Counted from the stretch's first letter, positions 1-8,511 are shown. The stretch is DNA of 64,000 nt from DATLLN01 sp963797175 (GCA_963797175.1 CAWCOL010000005.1:434001-498000); one strand, 5' to 3'. Notes: generated by a model not told the origin, from the sequence alone. Translations and numbers: made by a program.

Positions 1-573
1 GACGCGCGCAGCGTGCTCGAGCAGGGCGGTGGTGAAGTGCAGGCCGGCGGTGGGCGCCGCCGCGGATCCGGGATCGCGGGCGTAGACGGTCTGGTAATCG
101 GCCGGGTCGGCCGGCGGCTCGGTGATGTACGGCGGCAGCGGCATCTCGCCGGCCCGCTCAAGCGCCTGCTCGATCGGGACGTCCGCGTGCAGCGCGACCA
201 GCGCGCGGCCCTCCCCCAGCCGCTCGGCGATCTCGACCGAGAGGCCGCCGCTGTCCAGCCGCTCGCCCTCGCGCAGCCGCCGGAACGGCCGTACCAGCGC
301 CTCCCAGCGTCCGTCGGCGAGGGGCTCGAGCAGCAGCACCTCGGCTGCGCCGCCGGTCGCACGGCGCAGCCGCAGCCGCACCGGCAGCACGCGGGTGTCG
401 TTCAGCACCACCAGGTCGTCGGGCCGCAGCTCGGACGGCAGGTCGCTGAACAGCCGGTGCCGGGGCGGACCGCTGGGCCCGGCGACCAGCAGCCGCGCGC
501 TGTCGCGGGGCTCGGCCGGGCGCTGGGCGATCAGGTCGGCGGGCAGGTCGTAGTCGAGGTCGGCGGTGCGCAT
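1..573 (-). CDS. queA: S-adenosylmethionine:tRNA ribosyltransferase-isomerase, N-terminal part
   Basis: QueA transfers and isomerises the ribosyl group of SAM onto 7-aminomethyl-7-deazaguanine at the tRNA wobble position, giving epoxyqueuosine. The ATG at 573 opens with MRTADLDYDLPADLIAQ, the characteristic QueA N-terminus. About 191 codons are inside the window and the C-terminus lies beyond base 1. It is the last visible gene of the minus-strand cluster ruvC-ruvA-ruvB-(575 gene)-queA, starting 1 base after the upstream stop, so it is probably cotranscribed. The ruvB-queA association is common in bacteria. Confidence 0.85.
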   Translation of the reverse strand, partial: MRTADLDYDLPADLIAQRPAEPRDSARLLVAGPSGPPRHRLFSDLPSELRPDDLVVLNDTRVLPVRLRLRRATGGAAEVLLLEPLADGRWEALVRPFRRLREGERLDSGGLSVEIAERLGEGRALVALHADVPIEQALERAGEMPLPPYITEPPADPADYQTVYARDPGSAAAPTAGLHFTTALLEHAARV

Positions 574-574
574 C

Positions 575-970
575 TCACGGGATCGCCTGGGTGGGCAACG
601 GATACGTCTCGCCGTCCACCTTCAGCGTCGCCCCGGTCACCCACCAGCGTCCTTCGTGCTTGATGGCGCTCAGCGTGGCCCGCCCGTTCCGCCACGAGCC
701 GAGGACGTCGAACGAGATGTGCGCCGAGCCGCCCGAGCCCTCCTCGGTGACGTCGCCGTTGACGGCGACGCCGAAACCGGTGACCACGCCCAGCTCCTTG
801 CGGGCCGGGGTGCTGCCGCGCAGGAAGGTCGCCGCGACCTGGAACGCCGGCCCCTTGGAGACGGACTCGACCACGCGCAGGCTGATGAACGCCGCGGCCG
901 CCAGCACGACCGCTGCGATGCCGATCAGCACGAACCACTGGCGGTGCACCTGCCGGATCCCGTTCACCAT
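575..970 (-). CDS. small membrane-anchored protein, possibly Coa1-like
   Basis: A 131-residue protein with an N-terminal membrane anchor (about residues 12-32, rich in V, A and I) and an extracytoplasmic domain of roughly 95 residues. That domain contains a GSAHISFDVLGSW-type strand pattern and ends with WWVTGATLKVDG. The layout resembles the Coa1/Tim21-like cytochrome oxidase assembly fold, but I assign that only tentatively. It sits between ruvB (15 bp upstream) and queA (1 bp downstream) on the same strand, so it is likely in the operon. No respiratory gene is adjacent. Confidence 0.6.
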   Translation of the reverse strand: MVNGIRQVHRQWFVLIGIAAVVLAAAAFISLRVVESVSKGPAFQVAATFLRGSTPARKELGVVTGFGVAVNGDVTEEGSGGSAHISFDVLGSWRNGRATLSAIKHEGRWWVTGATLKVDGETYPLPTQAIP

Positions 971-985
971 CGGGCCGGAAGTCTG

Positions 986-2011
986 TCAGAACAGCGACGG
1001 ATCGCGGTCCGGCGCGGGCAGGCCCAGGTGCCGGTATGCGGCGGCGGTGACCACCCGCCCACGCGGCGTCCGCTTGAGCAGGCCGAGCTGGAGCAGATAC
1101 GGCTCGTAGACGTCCTCCAGGGTGTCGGTCTCCTCGCCGATCGCGACCGCGAGCGTCGACAGCCCGACCGGGCCGCCGTCGAACGTCTCTGCCACGGCGC
1201 GCAGGATCGCCCGGTCGATCCGCTCCAGGCCGGCCTCGTCCACCTCGAACAGCTCCAGCGCCTCGGCGGCCACCGCGGCGTCGATCGCGCCGTCGCGGCG
1301 CACCTGCGCGTAGTCGCGCACCCGGCGCAGGATCCGGTTCGCGATCCGCGGGGTGCCGCGCGACCGCCGCGCGATCTCGTGCCCGCCGGCCGGGTCGAGC
1401 TCGACCCGCAGGATGCGGGCGGAGCGGCGGACGATCTCCTCGATGTCCTCGACGCCGTAGTGGTCGAGGCGGTGGGTGATGCCGAACCGGTCGCGCAGCG
1501 GCGTGGTCAGCAGGCCGGTGCGGGTGGTGGCGCCGACCAGCGTGAACGGGGCCAGGTCGAGCCGGATCGCGTGCGCGCCCGGCCCCTGCCCGATGACGAG
1601 GTCGATGCAGCCGTCCTCCATCGCCGGGTAGAGCAGCTCCTCGATCGCCCGGTTGAGCCGGTGGATCTCGTCGATGAAGAGCACGTCCTTGGGCTCGATC
1701 TTGGTCAGGATCGCGGCCATGTCCGCCTTGCGGTCGATCGCCGGCCCCGACGCGACGTGCAGGTGCGCCTCCATCTCGGTGGCGATGATCCCGGCCAGCG
1801 ACGTCTTGCCCAGCCCGGGCGGCCCCGCCAGCAGCACGTGCTCGCACGGCTCGTCGCGGTTGCGGGCCGCCTCCAGGAAGATGGCGAGCTGCTCCTTGAT
1901 CTGCTCCTGCCCGACGAACTCGGACAGGCGCCGCGGCCGCAGCGAGCGGTCGAGGTCCTCCTCGCCGGGGGCGAGCAGCGGATCGGGGATGCGGTGCTCC
2001 TGGGTGCTCAT
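986..2011 (-). CDS. ruvB: Holliday junction branch migration ATPase RuvB
   Basis: RuvB is the AAA+ motor that, with RuvA, drives branch migration of Holliday junctions. It has 341 residues, the usual family size. Walker A is GPPGLGKT (63-70), Walker B is LFIDEIH (111-117), and a sensor/arginine-finger region includes GATTRTGLL. The C-terminal winged-helix ends with a short Pro-Asp-rich tail. The ATG at 2011 overlaps the ruvA stop (ATGA), indicating translational coupling in a ruvC-ruvA-ruvB unit. Confidence 0.97.
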   Translation of the reverse strand: MSTQEHRIPDPLLAPGEEDLDRSLRPRRLSEFVGQEQIKEQLAIFLEAARNRDEPCEHVLLAGPPGLGKTSLAGIIATEMEAHLHVASGPAIDRKADMAAILTKIEPKDVLFIDEIHRLNRAIEELLYPAMEDGCIDLVIGQGPGAHAIRLDLAPFTLVGATTRTGLLTTPLRDRFGITHRLDHYGVEDIEEIVRRSARILRVELDPAGGHEIARRSRGTPRIANRILRRVRDYAQVRRDGAIDAAVAAEALELFEVDEAGLERIDRAILRAVAETFDGGPVGLSTLAVAIGEETDTLEDVYEPYLLQLGLLKRTPRGRVVTAAAYRHLGLPAPDRDPSLF

Positions 2012-2589
2012 GCGGTGCCGGCCAGTGCCAGTCGGATTCGCTCTCCGACCGGAAGCTCCTCGTCCACCTCGCGCAGCGCCGACTCCGCCTCGGCCACCGA
2101 CATGCCGAGGCCGACCAGCGCGTCGCGGGCCGCGGTGTGGCCGGGACCGGCCGGCACCACGTCCGGCGTGTCGTCGGCGAGCGCGGGCAGCGCGCCGATC
2201 TTGTCCTTGAGGTCGATGACGACCCGCTCGGCGGTCTTCCGGCCGATGCCGCTGATGCTGGTGAAGAGCGCGTGGTCGGAGGTGGCGATCGCCCGCCGGA
2301 TCTGGTCGGGGGCGTAGCCGGACACGATCGCCAGGGCGGCCTTGGGGCCGACGCCGGACACGCCCAGCAGCAGCTCGAACAGCTCCCGCTCGTCGGTGCT
2401 GGCGAAGCCGAACAGCGTCAGGGCGTCCTCGCGCACGTTCAGGTGCGTGACCAGCGTGACCACCTCGCCCGGCGTCGCCAGGCGCGAGGCGGACGCGGTC
2501 GTTTGCAGCACGTAGCCGACGCCGCCGACATCCAGCACCACCTGGCCCGACCGCCGGTCGGCGACCGTGCCGCGCAGCATCGCGATCAT
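2008..2589 (-). CDS. ruvA: Holliday junction DNA helicase subunit RuvA
   Basis: RuvA binds four-way junctions and loads RuvB. The protein is 193 residues: OB-fold N-domain (1-62), two helix-hairpin-helix motifs (about 74-91 LLGVSGVGPKAALAI; 111-128 SISGIGRKTAERVV) and a C-terminal RuvB-contact domain (about 150-193). I chose the ATG at 2589 because it gives the family N-terminus MIAMLRG and overlaps the ruvC stop. A second ATG three codons on (2580) is possible; a longer reading frame upstream would run through ruvC. Confidence 0.96.
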   Translation of the reverse strand: MIAMLRGTVADRRSGQVVLDVGGVGYVLQTTASASRLATPGEVVTLVTHLNVREDALTLFGFASTDERELFELLLGVSGVGPKAALAIVSGYAPDQIRRAIATSDHALFTSISGIGRKTAERVVIDLKDKIGALPALADDTPDVVPAGPGHTAARDALVGLGMSVAEAESALREVDEELPVGERIRLALAGTA

Positions 2590-3083
2590 CGCACGGCCGC
2601 CTGAAGCCGCGCCGACGGGCGGCGCACGGAGTGGCAGATGGCCACCGCCAGGGCGTCCGTCGCGTGGTCGCTCTCGGCAGAGAGGTCGGCGTGGAGCAGC
2701 GCGCCTACCATCCGCCGCACCTGATCCTTCTCGGCGCGGCCGTAGCCGCAGACCGCGGTCTTGACCTCGGCCGGCGGATAGCCCGTGGCCGGCAGGCCGG
2801 CGCACCCGCAGGAGGCGAGCACCGCGCCCCGGGCGTGCCCGACCGAGAGCACCGTCCGCGGGTTGCCGCCGATGTACAGGTCCTCCAGCGCGACCTCGTC
2901 CGGGTGGTGATGCTCGATCAGTCCGGCCACGCGGCGCTGGATGGCGGCCAGGCGCTGCTCGAGCGGCGTGCGGGCCGCGGTGGTGATCACGCCCAGGTCG
3001 AGCGCGCGCATCCGCGAGCCCTCCACCTCGATCACCCCGAACCCCGTCGCTGCCGTTCCCGGGTCGATGCCGAGCACTCTCAT
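2586..3083 (-). CDS. ruvC: Holliday junction resolvase RuvC
   Basis: RuvC is the endonuclease that resolves Holliday junctions. The protein is 165 residues with an RNase H-like fold. Metal ligands are visible as Asp7 (GIDPGT), Glu67 (ALEDLY), His140 and Asp143 (DHATDALAVA). The His-x2-Asp pair matches the Thermus-type active site rather than the Asp/Asp of E. coli. It is first in the ruvCAB unit, with an ATGA overlap into ruvA. The divergent DedA gene starts 90 bp away. Confidence 0.96.
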   Translation of the reverse strand: MRVLGIDPGTAATGFGVIEVEGSRMRALDLGVITTAARTPLEQRLAAIQRRVAGLIEHHHPDEVALEDLYIGGNPRTVLSVGHARGAVLASCGCAGLPATGYPPAEVKTAVCGYGRAEKDQVRRMVGALLHADLSAESDHATDALAVAICHSVRRPSARLQAAVR

Positions 3084-3173
3084 GTGGCCAGTCTAGCCGG
3101 GAGAACGGACGCCGCCGAACGGGTGTTCGCCGTGAAACAGTCGCCGAATCCGCGCCCGATACAGTGGGGAGCG

Positions 3174-3932
3174 ATGTCCGATCCGCCCGTCTCGCAGCGC
3201 CGCTGGTGGGTGCCGCCCGTGCTGCGGCTGGCCGCGCTGGCCGCCGCGCTCGGCGCCGCGGCGGGCGTGCTCGTGCTCGTCCTCAGCCACGTTGACACGC
3301 CCAACGCCATGTCGCTGATCGACGACTACGGCTACTGGGGCGTCGCCGTCGGCGCGTTCGGCGACAGCTTCGGGCTGCCCTCATCCGGCGAGATCGTGCT
3401 GCTGCTGGCGTCCTCCGCCGCGGCCGCCACCAGCTCGAACTTCAGCCTGCCCGTCGTGATCGCGGTCGCCTGGGCGTTCGCGGTGGCCGGCGACGCCTGC
3501 GCCTTTTTCATCGGCCGCGTGGCCGGGCCGCGCATCCTCGTCCGGTTCGGCGTCCACGAGGACTCGAGCGTCCATACCTTCATGGAGCGCCACGGCAGGA
3601 ACGCCGTCGTCGTCGCGCGGTTGATCGCCGGCATCCGCACCAAGGTGGCGATCGTCAGCGGCTCGATCCGCATGCCCTTTCTCCGCTACATCATCGCCGA
3701 CGGCATCGGCGCGGCGATCTGGGCGGTCGCGGTGGGCGTGCTCGGCTACGTCTTCGCCAGCTCGGTGCAGCGGCTGATCGACGCGTTCAGCAACTCGACG
3801 GGCCTGCTGGGCAAGGCCGCGGTCGCCGTCATCCTCGTCGTGGCGGTAGCGCTGGCCGTGCGCTACGTGCTCGGCCACCGGCCGGAGATACCCGAGCAGG
3901 CGACGGGGCCGCACACCGCCGAGCGGGTGTAG
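3174..3932 (+). CDS. DedA family membrane protein
   Basis: A 252-residue integral membrane protein of the DedA/SNARE-associated (VTT) family, which includes flippases and transporter-like proteins involved in membrane homeostasis. Family marks include FGLPSSGEIVLLL near residues 64-76, a glycine-rich GDACAFFIGRVAGP segment, and ARLIAGIRTKVAIVSGSIRMPF, which matches the conserved R-x3-PG region with IRT in place of the usual PG. Five or so hydrophobic segments are visible. The ATG at 3174 follows GGGGAG; a TACAGT at 3160-3165 lies 14 nt before it, so a leaderless start is also possible. It is convergent with yebC (6 bp gap). Confidence 0.85.
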   Translation: MSDPPVSQRRWWVPPVLRLAALAAALGAAAGVLVLVLSHVDTPNAMSLIDDYGYWGVAVGAFGDSFGLPSSGEIVLLLASSAAAATSSNFSLPVVIAVAWAFAVAGDACAFFIGRVAGPRILVRFGVHEDSSVHTFMERHGRNAVVVARLIAGIRTKVAIVSGSIRMPFLRYIIADGIGAAIWAVAVGVLGYVFASSVQRLIDAFSNSTGLLGKAAVAVILVVAVALAVRYVLGHRPEIPEQATGPHTAERV

Positions 3933-3938
3933 ACACCC

Positions 3939-4691
3939 TCAGCCGGCGACGGCCTCGAGCACGGCGTCGGGGATGTCGAAGTTCGCGTACACGTCCTGGA
4001 CGTCGTCCTGGTCCTCGAGCGCGTCGATCAGGCGCAGCAGCTTGCGGGCCCCGTCCTCCTCCAGCGCGACCGTGTTCTTGGGCACCAGCGTCAGCTCGGC
4101 CGACTCGATCTCGTAGCCCGCCTGCTCCAGCGTGTCGCGGGCCGCGCCCAGGTCGGCGGCGTCGGTGGTCAGCCGCCAGCTGGAGCCGTCCAGCTCGGCG
4201 TCCTCCGCGCCCGCGTCGGCGCCGGCCAGCACGATGTCGTCCTCGTCCACGCCGTCTGCGGGCACCAGGATCACGCCCTTGCGCTCGAACTGCCAGGCGA
4301 CGGAGCCGGGCGTGCCCAGGCTGGCGTTGTGCTTGGCGAAGATGCTGCGGACGTCCGCGGCCGTGCGGTTGCGGTTGTCGGACAGGGCCTCGACGATGAT
4401 GGCGACGCCCTCCGGGCCGTAGCCCTCGTAGACGATCGAGTCGAAGGCGTCGGAGCCCTCGGCGCCGCCCGTCGCCCGCTCGATCGCCCGCTCGATGTTG
4501 TCCTTGGGCATGGAGTAGGAGCGCGCCTTGGCGATCGCGCCGGCCAGCGCGGCGTTCGACTCGGGGTCGGGCCCGCCGTCCTTGGCGGCAACGATGATCG
4601 CCCGCGAGAGCTTGGTGAAGAGCTTGCCCCGCTGCGCGTCGGCCGCGCCCTTCTTGCGCTTGATCGTCGACCACTTGGAATGACCGCTCAT
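3939..4691 (-). CDS. yebC: YebC/PmpR family DNA-binding or translation regulator
   Basis: A 250-residue YebC/TACO1-family protein, known as a transcriptional regulator and more recently as an aid to ribosomes at polyproline stretches. The N-terminus MSGHSKWSTIKRKKGAAD is diagnostic, followed by the KLFTKLSRAI helix and an EGYGPEGVAIIVEALSDN segment. I use the ATG at 4691 rather than upstream starts because it gives this exact family N-terminus. It overlaps the pdxT stop (ATGA), placing it third in pdxS-pdxT-yebC. Confidence 0.95.
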   Translation of the reverse strand: MSGHSKWSTIKRKKGAADAQRGKLFTKLSRAIIVAAKDGGPDPESNAALAGAIAKARSYSMPKDNIERAIERATGGAEGSDAFDSIVYEGYGPEGVAIIVEALSDNRNRTAADVRSIFAKHNASLGTPGSVAWQFERKGVILVPADGVDEDDIVLAGADAGAEDAELDGSSWRLTTDAADLGAARDTLEQAGYEIESAELTLVPKNTVALEEDGARKLLRLIDALEDQDDVQDVYANFDIPDAVLEAVAG

Positions 4692-5287
4692 GCCGCCACC
4701 TCCCCGCTGACGCCGGCCAGCATGTCCGCGAACCGGCGGTGCAGCCTGCGGTCGCCGGTCAGCTCGGGATGGAACGCCGTCACCAGCACCGTGCCCTGGA
4801 CGGCGGCGACGGCGTGGCCCTCGTGCTCGGCCAGCACCTCGACGCCGGGACCCACCCGCTCGATCCACGGCGCGCGGATGAACACGCCCGTGATCGGCTC
4901 GGGATCGCCGGCCAGGCGCAGCGACGTCTCGAAGCTCGCCACCTGGCGGCCGAAGGCGTTGCGGCGCACGGCGATGTCGATCAGGCCCAGCGGGTGCTGG
5001 TCGGGCCGGCCGTCCACGGCCTCGCGGGCCAGCATGATCATCCCCGCGCAGGTGCCGAACAGCGGGCGGCCCGCCTCGTGCAGCGCGCGGATCGGCGCCT
5101 CCAGACCGTAGGCGTCGATCAGCTTCGCCATCGTGGTGGACTCGCCGCCGGGGATGACCAGGCCGTCGAGGCCGTCCAGCTCGTGCGCCCGGCGCACCTC
5201 GACTGCGGTCAGCCCGACATCGGACAGCGCCCGCACGTGCTCGCGGAAGGCCCCCTGGAGGGCGAGCACACCGACGCTACCAGCCAC
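4688..5287 (-). CDS. pdxT: pyridoxal 5'-phosphate synthase glutaminase subunit PdxT
   Basis: PdxT releases ammonia from glutamine for PdxS in de novo vitamin B6 (PLP) synthesis. It is a 199-residue class I glutamine amidotransferase. The GGES oxyanion-loop motif is at 47-50, the nucleophile Cys80 is in LFGTCAGM, and the partner pair His173/Glu175 is in AFHPELTGD. It overlaps pdxS by 11 bp and yebC by 4 bp, consistent with stoichiometric synthesis with PdxS. Confidence 0.96.
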   Translation of the reverse strand: MAGSVGVLALQGAFREHVRALSDVGLTAVEVRRAHELDGLDGLVIPGGESTTMAKLIDAYGLEAPIRALHEAGRPLFGTCAGMIMLAREAVDGRPDQHPLGLIDIAVRRNAFGRQVASFETSLRLAGDPEPITGVFIRAPWIERVGPGVEVLAEHEGHAVAAVQGTVLVTAFHPELTGDRRLHRRFADMLAGVSGEVAA

Positions 5288-6161
5288 GTGTCTGCAGCAG
5301 CCCGCTCTCGCCGAGGGTCTCGATCTCGATGCCGGTCATCGGCTCGCCGAGGCCGGTGGACACCTCGGCCAGGACCTGCGGATCGTTGAAGTTGGTCGTC
5401 GCCTTGACGATCGCGGCTGCGCGCGCTGCGGGGTCGGAGCTCTTGAAGATGCCGGAGCCGACGAACACGCCCTCCGCGCCGAGCTGCATCATCAGCGCGG
5501 CGTCGGCCGGCGTCGCCAGCCCGCCCGCGGTGAAGGTGACGACCGGCAGCCGGCCGTGCTCGGCGACGTCGCGCACCAGTTCGTACGGCGCCTGGTGCTG
5601 CTTGGCCGCCGCGTACAGCTCGGTCTCGTCCATCGAGCCCAGGCGGCGGATCTCGCCCAGGATCGAACGCATGTGGCGCACGGCCTCGACCACGTTGCCG
5701 GTGCCGGCTTCGCCCTTGGAGCGGATCATCGCCGCGCCCTCGCTGATGCGGCGCAGCGCCTCTCCCAGGTTCGTCGCGCCGCACACGAACGGCACGGTGA
5801 ACGCCCACTTGTCGATGTGGTTGGCCTCGTCGGCCGGCGTCAGCACCTCGGACTCGTCGATGTAGTCCACCTCGAGCGCCTGCAGCACCTGGGCCTCGAC
5901 GAAGTGGCCGATCCGGGCCTTCGCCATCACCGGAATCGTCACGGCCTCCTGGATCTCGCGGATCTTGGTCGGATCCGCCATCCGGGCGACGCCGCCGTCC
6001 CGGCGGATGTCGGACGGGACGCGCTCGAGCGCCATCACGGCGCAGGCGCCCGCGTCCTCGGCGATCCGCGCCTGATCCGCATCGGTGACGTCCATGATGA
6101 CGCCGCCCTTGAGCATCTCGGCAAGACCGCTCTTGACGCGCATGGTTCCCGTCTCAGCCAC
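5277..6161 (-). CDS. pdxS: pyridoxal 5'-phosphate synthase lyase subunit PdxS
   Basis: PdxS builds PLP from ribose 5-phosphate, glyceraldehyde 3-phosphate and ammonia supplied by PdxT. The protein is 294 residues, a TIM barrel with Asp24 (GVIMDVTD) and the Schiff-base lysine Lys81 (VMAKARIGHF) in place; GEAGTGNVVEAVRH is the phosphate-binding loop. The start is GTG at 6161 with GAGAGG about 6 nt upstream. It is the first gene of pdxS-pdxT-yebC. Confidence 0.96.
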   Translation of the reverse strand: MAETGTMRVKSGLAEMLKGGVIMDVTDADQARIAEDAGACAVMALERVPSDIRRDGGVARMADPTKIREIQEAVTIPVMAKARIGHFVEAQVLQALEVDYIDESEVLTPADEANHIDKWAFTVPFVCGATNLGEALRRISEGAAMIRSKGEAGTGNVVEAVRHMRSILGEIRRLGSMDETELYAAAKQHQAPYELVRDVAEHGRLPVVTFTAGGLATPADAALMMQLGAEGVFVGSGIFKSSDPAARAAAIVKATTNFNDPQVLAEVSTGLGEPMTGIEIETLGESGLLQTRGW

Positions 6162-6178
6162 AGCAAGCCTCTCTTCGT

Positions 6179-6202
6179 CCAGGGGAGATACCCTGGATTC
6201 TA
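6179..6202 (-). promoter_or_regulatory. putative pdxS promoter -10 and start-site hairpin
   Basis: On the minus strand a TAGAAT hexamer (6197-6202) is followed directly by an 18-nt dyad, CCAGGG-TATCTC-CCCTGG (6179-6196), and then by the pdxS ribosome-binding site. No convincing -35 is visible. The dyad would overlap the transcription start, so it could be an operator or a 5'-leader hairpin. Confidence 0.35.
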
Positions 6203-6234
6203 GAGCCTCGCGACCCCGCCCCGCGCCGAGCGCC

Positions 6235-6918
6235 TCAGCCGAGCTTGAGCCGCTCGAGGCCGTCCGGGTCGAGCACCCAGACCAGCCGCTCGCGAACGTC
6301 GATCAGGCCGGCGTCGCGCAGCTCGTTCAGCACCTTGGTCAGCGTCTCCCGGCTGGTGCCGATCATCTCGGCCATCTGGAGGTGCGTGAAGCGCTCGTCG
6401 ATGCGGATCCCGGTCGGAGTGACGCGGCCGTAGCGGTCCATCAGGTCGAGCAGCTTCGACGCCAGCCGGGCGGGCACCGGCCGGAAGGCCAGGCTCTCGA
6501 TCTGGTCCTCCGCGTCGCGCAGCCGCTCGGCCAGGCTCCGCATCAGGTTCAGCGCGATTTGCGGGCTGGTCTGGAGCACGCGCTCCAGGTCGTCCACCCG
6601 CAGCATCCGCACTGAGCAGTCGAGCAGCGCCTCGGCGTACGCGTCCTGCCGCTCGTGCTGGAGCACGGCGACCTGGCCGAACGACATGCCCGGATCGAGG
6701 ATCGCCAGCGTCAGCTGGCGGCCGTCCGAGGCGCTGCGGTAGATCCGCACCCGGCCCTGCTCGACCAGGAACAGCGCGTCGCCGCGGTCGTACGGGGAGT
6801 AGATCAGCTCGCCCTTGGCGAAGGCGAGGGCCGGCGCGCGCTCCTCGAGCCCGGCCAGATCGGTGGCGGCGACTCCCTGGAACAGTTCGTGATCGGGCGG
6901 ATGCGTTGCGATGCTCAA
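6235..6918 (-). CDS. Crp/Fnr family transcriptional regulator
   Basis: A 227-residue regulator with a cyclic-nucleotide-binding-type beta barrel (about 12-125), a dimer helix (about 126-145) and a winged helix-turn-helix (about 172-212, LQMAEMIGTSRETLTKVL). The phosphate-binding cassette region GMSFGQVAVLQHERQDAYAEA-like lacks the usual R-S/T-A for cAMP, so the effector is probably not classic cAMP. No Fe-S cysteine cluster is seen. I chose TTG at 6918 because GAGAGG lies 8 nt upstream and the preceding residues are not family-like. A TATAGA hexamer lies about 30 nt upstream. Monocistronic. Confidence 0.85.
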   Translation of the reverse strand: MSIATHPPDHELFQGVAATDLAGLEERAPALAFAKGELIYSPYDRGDALFLVEQGRVRIYRSASDGRQLTLAILDPGMSFGQVAVLQHERQDAYAEALLDCSVRMLRVDDLERVLQTSPQIALNLMRSLAERLRDAEDQIESLAFRPVPARLASKLLDLMDRYGRVTPTGIRIDERFTHLQMAEMIGTSRETLTKVLNELRDAGLIDVRERLVWVLDPDGLERLKLG

Positions 6919-7020
6919 ACCGTGCCTCTCTCGCGGAACCTGCACCGTTCTATACGACCATGATCGGGATTCGGTTTGAGACGAGGCAAATCCCGGCCGG
7001 TAGCATGGGGCCGCGCCGAC

Positions 7021-7093
7021 GGGGGTGTAGCTCAGCGGTGAGAGCAGAGGACTCATAATCCTTTGGTCGGAGGTTCGAATCCTCCCGCCCCCA
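7021..7093 (+). tRNA. tRNA with CAU anticodon (elongator Met, or Ile2)
   Basis: A full cloverleaf: acceptor GGGGGTG/CGCCCCC (with one G-U), D arm GCTC/GAGC, anticodon loop CTCATAA with CAT at 7054-7056, and T arm GGAGG-TTCGAAT-CCTCC. The discriminator is A7093 and CCA is not encoded. The D-loop is short. Sequence alone does not separate elongator tRNA-Met from lysidine-modified tRNA-Ile2; I favour Met. Its 3' half is repeated at 9568-9595. Confidence 0.93.
7059..7086 (+). repeat. attachment-site core, tRNA-proximal copy (attL-like)
   Basis: A 28-bp stretch from the anticodon stem through the T arm of the CAU tRNA, repeated identically at 9568-9595. Similarity continues after the core in both copies (CTCGCATGG then TTGAC). 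This is the classic footprint of integration into a tRNA 3' end: the tRNA-side copy keeps the gene intact. Confidence 0.8.
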
Positions 7094-7109
7094 CTCGCAT
7101 GGTTGACAC

Positions 7110-7139
7110 GAAACGCCTCGCCGAAACGCGGGGCGTTTC
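7110..7139 (+). terminator. terminator after the tRNA gene
   Basis: GAAACGCC (7110-7117) pairs with GGCGTTTC (7132-7139) around a 14-nt loop, 17 bp downstream of the tRNA. It is followed by TGCTG rather than a T-run, as is usual for intrinsic hairpins in this GC-rich genome. Confidence 0.55.
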
Positions 7140-7190
7140 TGCTGCGTGGGAACTGATTGGGAACGCTTGGCCTCTGTGCAGGCGCCAGGC

Positions 7191-8405
7191 TCACCCCGGG
7201 GGCAGGCGGAGCGCCGTCAACCGGCCGCTCCCGACGGCGACCAGCGTGTCGCCGATGACCATCGGCGCCCGCAGCATCCCGTCCGGATCGAGGTCCGGCC
7301 AATGGGCCACCTGGCGGCCGTTCGTCACCTTAAACGCAACCAGACCGGTTCCCGCGAGGTCGACGGCGAACACCAGGTGCCGGGTGATGGTGGGCTTCAT
7401 CGGGCTGACCAGGCCGCCCGGCGTCATCCAGACGATCCGCCCCGCCCCATCCAGCGCATACAGATGATCCGGGAAGCCCGGCCGCTGGCCGACCTCGTAC
7501 GTCCGGCCGGCTCCCGCCGCGACGCCATCGGTCGGATGGCTGCGCACTTCGGCGTCCCAGATCCGGGCCCCGGTGCGAATGTGCACTGCGCTCAGCCTGC
7601 ACGGGCACCCGGGCCGTCCGACCACGGAGTACATCAACGCTCCCGACAGCGCGAGCTCGTCGTAGTGCGCCGGATCGACTCCCTTCGGGAAGCTGCGGCC
7701 CACCCAGTACGGATAGCCACCCAGCTCGTTCAGGCCCGTCAGGCGCCCGGACTGGACGCGTGCGCCGATGACGATGCCGCCGCCCACCATCAGGACGCGC
7801 GTGTCCTCGGCACGCCACAGGAGGTGTCCCGTCTTCTCGCGGATCGCGATGGTGGTCTGGCTCTGCGATTCGAGCGTGAAGAGCCGCCCGTGGTCAGCAC
7901 GGAGCGGCGCGAGTTCGCCGGTCTTCCGGCGCCACAACTCGGTTCCCGTCGCCGGGTCGAGCCTGACCACCCCAGTGAACGGCGACGCCGGCGGCGCATC
8001 GGTGACGGAGGCGAACACCCGGCCGTCGTCCGCAGCGACGAACCCCGAGTCGCTCACGTCCTTTGACCATGCGAGCGTCCCGTCGGTCAGCCGCCACGCC
8101 GTCACGTGCCCGGGGGAGGCGCCCGACGTTGCTGTGATCAGCAAGCCGTCCGAGACCACCGCGCCCTCCGTCGCAAGGTTCGGGATCGCGATACTCCAGA
8201 CGGGCGCCAGCGTCGCCGCGTTGCCGGCCGTGATCGGAGCGCCCTTCGGCGTGTAGCCGCTCAGACCGCCGTCGTAGCCGGGTTGCCCCCACGCGGGCGG
8301 CGCGGCTTGTGCGAGCGGCACGCAGAGCATGAGCGCCGCACAGACCGCGGCGCCCGCCGCGGTGAGATGCCCTGCCGCGCGACTCGCTGTTCCCGCGTAT
8401 CGCAT
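7191..8405 (-). CDS. secreted PQQ-like beta-propeller repeat protein
   Basis: A 404-residue protein with a signal peptide (hydrophobic about 13-33, cleavage near AQA-AP). The rest is a BamB/PQQ-type propeller: repeats such as VTAWRLTDGTLAWSKDV, VVRLDPATGTELWRRKTG, AIREKTGHLLWRAED and HIRTGARIWDAEV carry the A-x-D-x-x-T-G-x-x-x-W signature. No catalytic dehydrogenase domain is seen, so a scaffold or binding role is likelier than an enzyme. The ATG at 8405 has GGAGG 6 nt upstream. It is the only intact gene between the two tRNA-derived repeats and may be cargo of the decayed element. Confidence 0.75.
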   Translation of the reverse strand: MRYAGTASRAAGHLTAAGAAVCAALMLCVPLAQAAPPAWGQPGYDGGLSGYTPKGAPITAGNAATLAPVWSIAIPNLATEGAVVSDGLLITATSGASPGHVTAWRLTDGTLAWSKDVSDSGFVAADDGRVFASVTDAPPASPFTGVVRLDPATGTELWRRKTGELAPLRADHGRLFTLESQSQTTIAIREKTGHLLWRAEDTRVLMVGGGIVIGARVQSGRLTGLNELGGYPYWVGRSFPKGVDPAHYDELALSGALMYSVVGRPGCPCRLSAVHIRTGARIWDAEVRSHPTDGVAAGAGRTYEVGQRPGFPDHLYALDGAGRIVWMTPGGLVSPMKPTITRHLVFAVDLAGTGLVAFKVTNGRQVAHWPDLDPDGMLRAPMVIGDTLVAVGSGRLTALRLPPG

Positions 8406-8483
8406 CGTCTACCTCCGATCTCGATTCGTCGCGGACGAACCATCATCGCACAGGGTCCGCCCGGGTGACGACGCGCGTACCGG

Positions 8484-8511
8484 TTGACTCTCGCCGCCCA
8501 CCGCCGATGAC
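8484..8511 (+). promoter_or_regulatory. duplicated promoter region before the pseudogene
   Basis: TTGACT at 8484-8489, then GATGAC 16 nt downstream. The block CGCGTACCGGTTGACT matches the region at 17474-17489 almost exactly, showing that the duplication at 8517-9030 carried its promoter. The -10 is weaker than in the intact copy. Confidence 0.45.

Noticed and set aside
6984..7302. N-terminal extension GGRIRTSDQRIMSPLL of the Crp-type gene
   Set aside because: This peptide is the antisense translation of the tRNA; the same text recurs opposite the repeat at 9568. The gene starts at 6918.
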